Position numbers and translations under genes: made by a program. 64,000 nt of DNA from Microbacterium barkeri (GTDB lineage: Bacteria; Actinomycetota; Actinomycetes; Actinomycetales; Microbacteriaceae), in NCBI RefSeq assembly GCF_027921765.1, contig NZ_BSEJ01000007.1:1-64000 (forward strand), given 5' to 3'. Below the pieces are notes generated by a model. The model made no database searches. It was not told the DNA's origin and saw only the letters and a list, made by a program, of their open reading frames with translations. Each line of letters begins with the position of its first letter. Position 1 is the first letter of the stretch. Positions 1 through 7,674 of this stretch are shown here, piece by piece.

Positions 1-1480
1 GCCGGCGACCGCCGCTGCGGCGGTCGCCGCCGCTCCGCCGGTCGCGATCCTGCATGCCAACCGCGTGGTCGCCTGCTCGGCGGCGGCGCGCGCCGAGGGG
101 GTGCGCCGCGGACAGCGCCGCCGCGACGCGCAGGCGGCCTGCCCCTCTCTGCAGCTCGCCCCGGCCGATCCGGGGCGCGACGAGCGCGCGTTCCTGCCCG
201 TGCTCACGCGCCTCGACGAGCTCACCCCCGGTGTGCAGCCCTTGCGACCGGGCCTCGCCGCAGTGCGGGCTCGGGGCCCCGCCCGCTTCTACGGCGGGGA
301 GGAGCCCGCCGCCCTCGCCCTCATCGAGGCGCTCACGGCGATGGGGCTCCCAGGAGCCCGCGCCGGCGTCGCCGACGGCGTCTTCACCGCCGAGCGCGCC
401 GCCCGCCTGACGCGCGCGGACGCCCCCGTCCGCTGCGTGCCGCCTGGAGCATCCGCCGACTTCCTCGCGCCCCTCTCCATCGCGGCCATCGAAGACGACG
501 CCCTCGTGGGGCTGCTCGCGAAGCTCGGCGTGCAGACCCTCGGCGATTTCGCCGCGCTCGACGGCGAGCAGGTCCGCGCACGACTCGGCGAGCACGGCGT
601 GCGGCTGCACGATCTCGCACGCGGCGCGGACTCCCGTCCCGTCGAGCCGCGCACGCCGCCGCCCGAGCTCGCGCGCGAGCTCGATCTCGAGCCGCCGCTC
701 GAGCTCGCCGATCAGATCGCCTTCGCCGTGCGCCAGACGTGCGACGACGTCTGCACTGCCCTCGGCGAAGCCGGGCTCGTCTGCACCGAGGCCCGGATCA
801 TCCTCACCGACGACCGCGGCACGCGCAGCGAGCGCGTGTGGCTGCATCCCACGCGGTTCGACCCCGCGGCCCTCGTCGACCGCGTGCGCTGGCAGCTGCA
901 GGCTGCCGCCGACGACGGCGGCAGCCTCATCGGCGGCATCGCGCACGTCCGCATCGAGCCCGAGGCCGTCGACGACAGCGTGCATCACCAGCCGACGCTC
1001 ATCGGCCAGGGCCCCGACGAGCGACTCCATCACGCGATGTCGCGCGTGCAGGCGATGCTCGGGCACCGCGGCGTCGTCACCCCTGCCGTCGGCGGCGGGC
1101 GCTGGCTGCAGGAGCGCGAGGTGCGCGTGCCGTGGGGCGACGGGGAGCGGCCGGCTCAGCGACGCGACGCGCCGTGGCCGGGATCGCTGCCGCAGCCGCT
1201 GCCGAGCGAGGTGTTCCGCCATCCGAGGCGCACGCGCGTCTCCGGCCAGGGCGGCGCGGAGGTCTCCGTCGACGACCGCGGGCTGCTCACGGCGGCGCCC
1301 GCGGTCATCGACGGGCGCCCCATCACGGCATGGGCAGGGCCGTGGCCCGTGATCGAGCGCGGATGGGACGGCGAGCGGATGCGGCGGGCGCACCGCTTCC
1401 AGGTGGTCGACGCGGAGCAGACGGCCTGGCTCATCGTGCTGGAGGACGACTCCTGGTGGATCGAGGGGAGGTACGCCTGA
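1..1480 (+). CDS. imuB: DNA polymerase Y family protein, ImuB-like (5' partial)
   Basis: Non-classical Y-family polymerase subunit. In actinobacteria ImuB works with ImuA' and DnaE2 in SOS-induced translesion synthesis and is thought to be a beta-clamp adaptor rather than a catalyst. The reading frame is open to the window edge (from base 2), so the N-terminus is missing. The visible part begins VAILHANRVVACS, typical of the palm/finger region, followed by RAEGVRRGQRRRDAQ, a helix-hairpin-helix-like stretch (LGVQTLGDFAALDGEQV) and a little-finger-like C-terminal half. It ends in TGA sharing one base with the ATG of dnaE2 (TGATG), so the two are probably co-translated. ImuB rather than DinB is inferred from the neighbour and from the Ala/Arg-rich sequence. 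The catalytic acidic residues lie outside the window and could not be checked. Confidence 0.85.
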   Translation, partial: PATAAAAVAAAPPVAILHANRVVACSAAARAEGVRRGQRRRDAQAACPSLQLAPADPGRDERAFLPVLTRLDELTPGVQPLRPGLAAVRARGPARFYGGEEPAALALIEALTAMGLPGARAGVADGVFTAERAARLTRADAPVRCVPPGASADFLAPLSIAAIEDDALVGLLAKLGVQTLGDFAALDGEQVRARLGEHGVRLHDLARGADSRPVEPRTPPPELARELDLEPPLELADQIAFAVRQTCDDVCTALGEAGLVCTEARIILTDDRGTRSERVWLHPTRFDPAALVDRVRWQLQAAADDGGSLIGGIAHVRIEPEAVDDSVHHQPTLIGQGPDERLHHAMSRVQAMLGHRGVVTPAVGGGRWLQEREVRVPWGDGERPAQRRDAPWPGSLPQPLPSEVFRHPRRTRVSGQGGAEVSVDDRGLLTAAPAVIDGRPITAWAGPWPVIERGWDGERMRRAHRFQVVDAEQTAWLIVLEDDSWWIEGRYA

Positions 1481-4400
1481 TGGGATGGCACAACCCGCCC
1501 GTGCGCTGGTCGGAGCTCGAGCGCGCGCTGAGCGGGCGTCGCCCCGATCCCGTCCCGGCCGGAGCGGACGGCGGCGACAGCCCCGCGTGGAGCCGCAAGC
1601 GCGGCGCGTACACGCCGCCTCCCATCGAGCGCCCGGTCGACGCCATCCCCTATGCCGAGCTGCACGCGCACTCGTCGTACTCGTTCCTCGACGGAGCCTC
1701 GTCACCCGAGGCCCTCGTCGAGGAGGCGGAGCGCCTCGGCCTGCATGCCCTCGCCCTCACCGACCACGACGGCTTCTACGGTCTCGCCCGCTTCGCCGAG
1801 GCGGCCGAGACGACGAGCGTCAAGACCGTGTTCGGCGCCGAGCTCTCGCTCGGGCTCTCCGAGCCGCAGAAGGGCCATGCCGATCCCGAGGGCGATCATC
1901 TGCTCGTGCTCGCCCGGGGCGAGGAGGGATACCACCGGCTCTCGGCCGCGATCACGCACGCGCAGCTGCGCGGAGGGGAGAAGGGGCGCCCCCTCTACGA
2001 CCTCGAGGAGCTCGGCGCGCAGGCCGGCGGCGAGTGGGTCGTCCTCACCGGGTGCCGCAAGGGCGCGGTGCGGAGGGCGCTCGATGCCTCGCTGCGCGGA
2101 GGAGGAGATCTCGAGCGCACGGGGCGCGAGCTCGAGCGCCTCGTCGCGCTCTTCGGCCGCGACAACGTGAGCGTCGAGCTCACGGACCACGGCGATCCGC
2201 TCGACTCGCCCCGCAACGACGCGCTCGCGGCGCTCGCCGGCCGCCTGCACCTGCCGACCGTGGCGACCAACAACGTGCACTACGCCTCGCCGCGCGACGC
2301 CCAGCTCGCGACGGCGATCGCGGCCGTGCGCGCGAACCGCAGCATGGACGATCTGGACGGCTGGCTTCCCGCGCACACGGCGGCGCACCTGCGCTCGGGC
2401 GCCGAGATGACGCGGCTCTTCGCGCGCCATCCCGGGGCGGTCGAGCGCACCGTGCCGCTCGCCGACGAGCTCGCCTTCCCGCTGCGGCTCGCGAAGCCCG
2501 CGCTGCCGAAGCTCGATCTCGACGACGGATGCACGCCGATGGAGCATCTGCGCCATCTCGTCTGGGAGGGCGTCGACCGCAAGTACCCCGGTCGCCGCGA
2601 GGAGGTGCGCACGCGCATCGAGAAGGAGCTGCGCGTCATCGAGGAGAAGGACTTCCCCGGCTACTTCCTCATCGTCCACGGCATCGTGCAGGAGGCCCGG
2701 CGCCGCGGCATCCTCTGCCAGGGTCGGGGCTCCGCCGCCAACAGCGCCGTCTGCTACCTGCTCGACATCACCGCGGTCGACGCGATCTTCTACGACCTCC
2801 CCTTCGAGCGCTTCCTCTCCGCGCTGCGCGACGAGGAGCCCGACATCGACGTCGACTTCGACTCGGATCGGCGCGAGGAGATCATCCAGTGGGTCTACGA
2901 CGAGTACGGCCGCGAGCGCGCGGCGCAGGTCGCGAACGTCATCCAGTACCGGCCGAAGAACGCCATCCGCGACATGGCCAAGGCCCTCGGCTTCTCCCCC
3001 GGCCAGCAGGACGCCTGGTCGAAGCAGGTCGAGCGCTGGGGCGCCTCGGTCGACACCGGTCCCGACCACGACATCCCCGAGCAGGTGCTCGCGTACGCGA
3101 CCGAGCTGCTCAAGGCGCCTCGGCACCTCGGCATCCACTCGGGCGGGATGGTGCTCACCGAGCGCCCCGTGGGCGAGGTCGTGCCCATCGAGCACGCCCG
3201 CATGGAGAAGCGCACGGTCATCCAGTGGGACAAGGACGACGCGGCGTGGATGGGTCTGGTCAAGTTCGATCTGCTGGGTCTCGGGATGCTCGCGGCGCTG
3301 CAGCACTGCTTCGACATCATCCGCGAGGCCACAGGCGAGGAGTGGCGGCTCGAGACGCTCCCGCGCGAGGAGGCCGCGGTCTACGACATGCTGTGCCGCG
3401 CCGACTCGATCGGCGTCTTCCAGGTGGAGTCGCGTGCGCAGATGGGCCTCCTCCCCCGGCTGCAGCCGCGCTCGTTCTACGACCTCGTCGTGCAGATCGC
3501 CCTCATCCGCCCCGGTCCGATCCAGGGCGGGGCCGTCCATCCGTTCGTGAAGCGGAAGGCGGCCCTCGAGGCCTACCGCCGCGAGCATCCGGATCTGTCG
3601 TACGACGCGTGCGTCGCGGCGGTCGTCGAGTACCCCCACCCCAAGCTCGAGCCGGTGCTCAAGCGCACGCTGGGCGTGCCGATCTTCCAGGAGCAGCTCA
3701 TGCAGATGGCGGTCGCCGTCGGCAACTGCGACGCGGGCGAGGCCGACCTGCTCCGTCGGGCGATGGGCTCCAAGCGCGGGCAGGAGAAGATCGAGACGCT
3801 CAAGAAGAAGCTCTACGCGGGGATGGCCGAGAACGGCATCACGGGAGAGCTCGCCGACGACCTGTACGGGCGCATCCAGGCGTTCGCGAACTTCGGCTTC
3901 GCCGAGTCGCACTCGCTGTCGTTCGCGCTGCTCGTCTACGCCTCGTCGTGGATCAAGCTCCACTACCCCGCCGCATTCCTCGCAGGGCTCCTCCGCTCGC
4001 AGCCCATGGGCTTCTACTCGCCCGCGTCGCTCACGGCAGATGCGCGTCGACACGGGGTGCGCGTGCGCCGGCCCGACATCAATCTGTCGGGTGCGGCCGA
4101 GGAGCTCGAGCCCCTCGAGCGCGCCGACGAGCCTGCGCACCGTGTGCACAGCCGCGAGACGATCGGCGCGGCGCGCAGGGCGCCGACCGGACGGGAAACG
4201 TGCCGTGAGCACGACCAGCCTCCCGTCGGCGACTTCGACCGGAGCGCGCGCGACGAATCGGAGGCGCACCGCCGCGATGGGGCGCACGCCGTCCGCCTCG
4301 GCCTGGCCGGGGTCACCGGCATCGGCCTCGCCACCGCGAAGCGGATCGTCGCCGAACGCGCCGCGAACGGCCCGTTCACCGACCTCAACGGGCTCGTGCG

Positions 4401-4989
4401 GCGCACGGGCGTGACCGAGGCGCAGGTCGAGGCGCTCGCCACGGCGGGGGCGTTCGAGGGCCTCGGGATGACCCGTCGCGAGGCGATCTGGATGGCCGGC
4501 TCGGCGGCGCTCGATCGCGCGGAGTTCCTGCCGGGAACGGTCGCGTCGGTGCAGCCGCCGCTCTTCCCCGACCCCTCGAGCTTCGAGCGCCTGGCCGCGG
4601 ACCTGTGGGCCACGGGCATCTCGGTCAACGACCATCCGCTCGCGCACTACCGCGTGCAGCTCAACGGCCGGGGCGTGCTGCCGTCGACCGCGCTGCGCAC
4701 GCACGAGTCCGGTCGCCGCGTCGAGATCGCGGGCCTCGTGACCCACCGGCAGCGCCCGGCGACCGCATCGGGGGTGACGTTCCTCAACCTCGAGGACGAG
4801 CACGGGCTCATGAACGTCATCTGCTCGACGGGCGTCTGGAACCGCTACCGACGCGTGCTGCGCGACAGCCCCGCGCTCATCGCACGCGGCATCCTCGAGC
4901 GCTCACCGGAGGGCGTCATCAACCTCCTCGCCGACGCGTTCGAAGACCTCCGCGTCGGGGTCAAGCACAACTCGCGCGACTTCCAGTGA
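1480..4989 (+). CDS. dnaE2: Error-prone DNA polymerase III alpha subunit DnaE2
   Basis: 1169 aa C-family polymerase for damage-induced mutagenic synthesis. The start chosen is the ATG overlapping the imuB stop, with GAGGGGAGG just upstream. The N-terminal PHP domain begins near residue 57 (LHAHSSYSFLDGAS, 61-74). The catalytic PDIDVDF motif is at 454-460. A helix-hairpin-helix (LAGVTGIGLATAKRI) and a C-terminal OB fold (VEIAGLVTHRQRP) follow. DnaE2 rather than DnaE1 is supported by pairing with the Y-family gene and by a separate full-length dnaE1 in this window. A charged low-complexity linker of roughly 75 residues (about 868-944) sits before the HhH segment. No terminator is visible downstream. 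Confidence 0.95.
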   Translation: MGWHNPPVRWSELERALSGRRPDPVPAGADGGDSPAWSRKRGAYTPPPIERPVDAIPYAELHAHSSYSFLDGASSPEALVEEAERLGLHALALTDHDGFYGLARFAEAAETTSVKTVFGAELSLGLSEPQKGHADPEGDHLLVLARGEEGYHRLSAAITHAQLRGGEKGRPLYDLEELGAQAGGEWVVLTGCRKGAVRRALDASLRGGGDLERTGRELERLVALFGRDNVSVELTDHGDPLDSPRNDALAALAGRLHLPTVATNNVHYASPRDAQLATAIAAVRANRSMDDLDGWLPAHTAAHLRSGAEMTRLFARHPGAVERTVPLADELAFPLRLAKPALPKLDLDDGCTPMEHLRHLVWEGVDRKYPGRREEVRTRIEKELRVIEEKDFPGYFLIVHGIVQEARRRGILCQGRGSAANSAVCYLLDITAVDAIFYDLPFERFLSALRDEEPDIDVDFDSDRREEIIQWVYDEYGRERAAQVANVIQYRPKNAIRDMAKALGFSPGQQDAWSKQVERWGASVDTGPDHDIPEQVLAYATELLKAPRHLGIHSGGMVLTERPVGEVVPIEHARMEKRTVIQWDKDDAAWMGLVKFDLLGLGMLAALQHCFDIIREATGEEWRLETLPREEAAVYDMLCRADSIGVFQVESRAQMGLLPRLQPRSFYDLVVQIALIRPGPIQGGAVHPFVKRKAALEAYRREHPDLSYDACVAAVVEYPHPKLEPVLKRTLGVPIFQEQLMQMAVAVGNCDAGEADLLRRAMGSKRGQEKIETLKKKLYAGMAENGITGELADDLYGRIQAFANFGFAESHSLSFALLVYASSWIKLHYPAAFLAGLLRSQPMGFYSPASLTADARRHGVRVRRPDINLSGAAEELEPLERADEPAHRVHSRETIGAARRAPTGRETCREHDQPPVGDFDRSARDESEAHRRDGAHAVRLGLAGVTGIGLATAKRIVAERAANGPFTDLNGLVRRTGVTEAQVEALATAGAFEGLGMTRREAIWMAGSAALDRAEFLPGTVASVQPPLFPDPSSFERLAADLWATGISVNDHPLAHYRVQLNGRGVLPSTALRTHESGRRVEIAGLVTHRQRPATASGVTFLNLEDEHGLMNVICSTGVWNRYRRVLRDSPALIARGILERSPEGVINLLADAFEDLRVGVKHNSRDFQ

Positions 4990-5002
4990 CCGCATCATGG
5001 CC

Positions 5003-5011
5003 TGTGGATAA
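5003..5011 (+). other. Single DnaA-box-like 9-mer
   Basis: TGTGGATAA is the exact complement of the classical DnaA box TTATCCACA. It stands alone in the 52-base gap between dnaE2 and the lipoprotein gene, so it may be chance or part of a promoter for the lipoprotein gene. Confidence 0.25.
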
Positions 5012-5041
5012 CTGCCGCGTCCGCGCCGCGAGCGCACTACC

Positions 5042-5578
5042 GTGACAAGCATGATGCCCCGCAGGCCCCTCGCCCTCGTCGCCGCGATCGTCGGCGCGAT
5101 CTCGCTCGCGGGCTGCGTTCCCGAGCCCGCGCCGACGCCGACGCCGACCGGCTTCGCGTCCGAGGAGGAGGCGTTCGCCGCGGCGGAGGAGACGTATCGG
5201 GCGTATATCGAGGCAACGAACGCCGTGATACTCAGCGATCCCAAAACTTTTGAGAACGTCTATGAATGGGCCGTGGAGAAGGAGAACGCTGAGCTCAGAG
5301 AACTTTTCTCCCAAATGCACGCCGATGGATGGACCGTAACCGGCGAAACGAAATATGACACATTTTCCGGAGTGAGCTTTAGCACCGATGGCGGGCGAAC
5401 AGTTGCCATGCTCTGTCTCGATGTGACTGACGTTGATGTTGTTGACGCAGAAGGTATATCCCTCGTCACTGAAGAGCGGCTAGACCGTCAACCGCTTGAA
5501 GTCGCATTCGAACATGCGTCGACCCGGACCGGCTATGCAATCGCCGAGAGCGATGTGGCAGGTGATTACGAATGCTAA
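5042..5578 (+). CDS. Putative lipoprotein, unknown function
   Basis: 178 aa protein with a basic N-terminus, a hydrophobic stretch and the lipobox LAGC with Cys25, followed by a Pro/Thr linker (PEPAPTPTPT). It is probably a lipoprotein anchored outside the membrane. The start used is GTG; ATG codons at 5051 and 5054 are in frame and equally possible. The mature part (YRAYIEATNAVI, about residue 52 on) resembles small Micrococcales lipoproteins of unknown role. Composition changes within the gene: the first 160 bases are very GC-rich like the neighbours, while the rest is much closer to 50% GC. The gene overlaps the next by 7 bases, so the two are likely an operon. Confidence 0.8.
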   Translation: MTSMMPRRPLALVAAIVGAISLAGCVPEPAPTPTPTGFASEEEAFAAAEETYRAYIEATNAVILSDPKTFENVYEWAVEKENAELRELFSQMHADGWTVTGETKYDTFSGVSFSTDGGRTVAMLCLDVTDVDVVDAEGISLVTEERLDRQPLEVAFEHASTRTGYAIAESDVAGDYEC

Positions 5579-6432
5579 CTCGCGCGTGGACGATCGCTCT
5601 CGCGATGCTCGCAGCGGGCCAGGCACTCGTTATTGCTCCCGGTGATGTTGAGGCCGTCCCGGTCTGCGCCGCGCCCAACGCCTGGATTTCGTGCCCGGAC
5701 AATGAGGAAGACCACGTCGAACTCGAGGGAGAGCGGCATATCCCGCAGGCTCCTCCGCCGCAGCAGCAGAACCCGCAGCAGGAGTACGAGTACATCGACT
5801 ACGGCGACAACGGCCTGCCGCAGGTGCCGGGGCAGCAGGAGGAGCGGGTGCCGTGCCGGCTCGAGAACTGGCCGGAGGCGCGGGATCAGTGCCGTGTCGA
5901 GAAGCCGCCGGCGGAGGAGGATCCCGAGCCGGAGGCGCCGGTCATCCCGCCGCTGACCGAGCGCGACGTGCTGACGTTCGCTCCGGCTCCGCCGAGCGTG
6001 ACCACCGAGCCCGCCGGCATCGCGATCGTGGGCATGCCGATGAACGTCGTCGCGCCCGCTCAGGAGCACGTCGCTGGCGGTTCGCTGTTCGGGCTGCCGG
6101 TCACCGTGACCTTCACCCCCGCGTCGTTCGCCTTCGACTTCGGCGACGGCACGGTGCAGACGGTCGGCTCGGGCGGATCGACGTGGAACGACCTCGGGCT
6201 CCCGGAGTTCTCGGCGACCGAGACGAGTCACGCCTATGCGGCCCGCGGCTCGTACGACGTCGTCGTCGCCGTGTCGTACAGCGCCGTGGTCGACTTCGGC
6301 GTGTGGGGCGTCTATCCCGTCGACGGGCTCGTCACCGCGACGTCAGCAGGATCATCCGTGCGGGTGGTCGAGGCGCACACCGCCCTCGTCGAGGGCTCAT
6401 GCGTCGAGAACCCCGCGGGCCCCGGCTGCTGA
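5572..6432 (+). CDS. Secreted PKD-domain protein, unknown function
   Basis: 286 aa. An N-terminal hydrophobic segment (about 6-24) looks like a signal peptide. A Pro/Gln-rich stretch (60-70) follows, then a PKD-like fold marked by FDFGDGT (188-194) and HAYAARGSYDV (220-230). Six Cys (two near 32-41, two near 95-107, two near the C-terminus) may form disulfides outside the cell. No transmembrane anchor is visible at the C-terminus. It overlaps the upstream lipoprotein gene by 7 bases and, tail to tail, the last 36 bases of the minus-strand glycosyltransferase gene. PKD domains usually mediate binding; no substrate can be named. Confidence 0.8.
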   Translation: MLTRAWTIALAMLAAGQALVIAPGDVEAVPVCAAPNAWISCPDNEEDHVELEGERHIPQAPPPQQQNPQQEYEYIDYGDNGLPQVPGQQEERVPCRLENWPEARDQCRVEKPPAEEDPEPEAPVIPPLTERDVLTFAPAPPSVTTEPAGIAIVGMPMNVVAPAQEHVAGGSLFGLPVTVTFTPASFAFDFGDGTVQTVGSGGSTWNDLGLPEFSATETSHAYAARGSYDVVVAVSYSAVVDFGVWGVYPVDGLVTATSAGSSVRVVEAHTALVEGSCVENPAGPGC

Positions 6433-7674
6433 GACGGCAGCGCCGAGGCGTCGTCTCATGCGCCTCGTGAAGCGCAGCACCGAGCGGATGGGCACGCCGA
6501 TCGCGTACGCGACGGCTCCCGAGACCGTGCGGTCGGCGTCGCCCAGCGCGAGCCGCCGCTCCCACGCGTCGCGAGCGCGGCCTCCCCAGCGCCGGTACGG
6601 CGGGCGCGGCGCGAGCGCTCCCGCCCGCCGCTGCGCCACGAGCCCGGCGAGCTGCTCGCTCCAGTCGTCGTCCGCCGTGTCGTGGAAGTAGCTGTCGCGC
6701 AGCCATTCCGCGCGGGGCATGCGGAAGCTCCGCGCGATCACGTCGTCCTCACCGCCGAACAGGCCGCTCCCCTCGAACACGACGTTGATGAGGCGGCGCG
6801 AGACGCCGAACGTGTCGAGCACGATCACGGGCACGCCGCGCGCGATGGCCTCGATCGCCGCGGTCGAGCTGACGGTCACGAGCCCCTCGGCCCTGTCGAG
6901 CGCCTCGCCCATCGGCTCCGTCGAGAAGACGAGATTCGGCGGCACGTCGCCGAGCTCGGCGATGAGATCCGGATAGGCATCCCGCTCGGCGTGCGTCTGC
7001 TGCTCCCCCGCGCACCCGCGCAGCTTCACGACGACACGGCGACTCGGGTCGAGCTTCGCCGCGTCGACGAGGATGCGCGCGACGAGCTCACGATCCTCAC
7101 GCGCGCGCGGCACGATCGCCTGCGCCGCGAACACGAGGTCCGTTCCGCCGCGCGCCGGCTGCCCGCTCGGCGTGCCTCCTGCCGCGAACGGCAGGCGAGC
7201 CAGGCCGAACCGCTGCGCGATCCCCCGCTCCTCCGCGAGCCGGGCGAACTCACGCACCTCGCGATGCGCATGCAGCACGAAGAGATCGCATTGACGCCGG
7301 AAGTGCAGCGCGAGCCACGTCGCGGGGACGGAGATGCCCGGGAGCCCCGTCACGATGACGGGCCGCGGCTCCAGCTGTGCGACCTCCCTCGCGACGACGC
7401 GCACGAGCGGACCGCGCGCGGCGACGAGCACCGCGTCGGCATCCGCCACGAGCTCCGCGAGCTCGTCGAAGGCGGCGCGCCGAACACGGCTGCGATCGAG
7501 CCCGCTTCCCGCGAGCGCCGTCTCGAGCTGGGCGTCGCTCACGACGAGCGGCGTGTCCAGCACGATGAGCTCGCCGGCCTCATCCGGGAGGGTCCCGAGC
7601 AGGGCGGCCGCCCACTTGACGTACGAGTCCGTGTCGGCGATCCCCACGACCCGCCGCAGTGCGGCGGTGGTCAT
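6397..7674 (-). CDS. DUF6716-type putative glycosyltransferase
   Basis: 425 aa protein. The start ATG overlaps the stop of the upstream fusion gene (ATGA), which argues for translational coupling. Near residue 270 VSSTAAIEAIARGVPVIVLD is a typical C-terminal motif of capsule/teichoic-type GT-B transferases, where a Ser/Thr-rich loop and Glu bind the nucleotide sugar. No signal peptide is visible; a short hydrophobic stretch lies near the basic C-terminus (RFTRRMRRR). I recall this family as DUF6716, often beside sialate genes in Microbacteriaceae. It probably extends or modifies a cell-surface glycan made with the CMP-activated sugar from its partner gene. The acceptor and linkage are unknown. 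Confidence 0.7.
   Translation of the reverse strand: MTTAALRRVVGIADTDSYVKWAAALLGTLPDEAGELIVLDTPLVVSDAQLETALAGSGLDRSRVRRAAFDELAELVADADAVLVAARGPLVRVVAREVAQLEPRPVIVTGLPGISVPATWLALHFRRQCDLFVLHAHREVREFARLAEERGIAQRFGLARLPFAAGGTPSGQPARGGTDLVFAAQAIVPRAREDRELVARILVDAAKLDPSRRVVVKLRGCAGEQQTHAERDAYPDLIAELGDVPPNLVFSTEPMGEALDRAEGLVTVSSTAAIEAIARGVPVIVLDTFGVSRRLINVVFEGSGLFGGEDDVIARSFRMPRAEWLRDSYFHDTADDDWSEQLAGLVAQRRAGALAPRPPYRRWGGRARDAWERRLALGDADRTVSGAVAYAIGVPIRSVLRFTRRMRRRLGAAVSAAGARGVLDA

Noticed and set aside
5003-5011. DnaA box as a sign of a replication origin
   Set aside because: A single box with no cluster, no AT-rich unwinding region and no dnaA or dnaN nearby.
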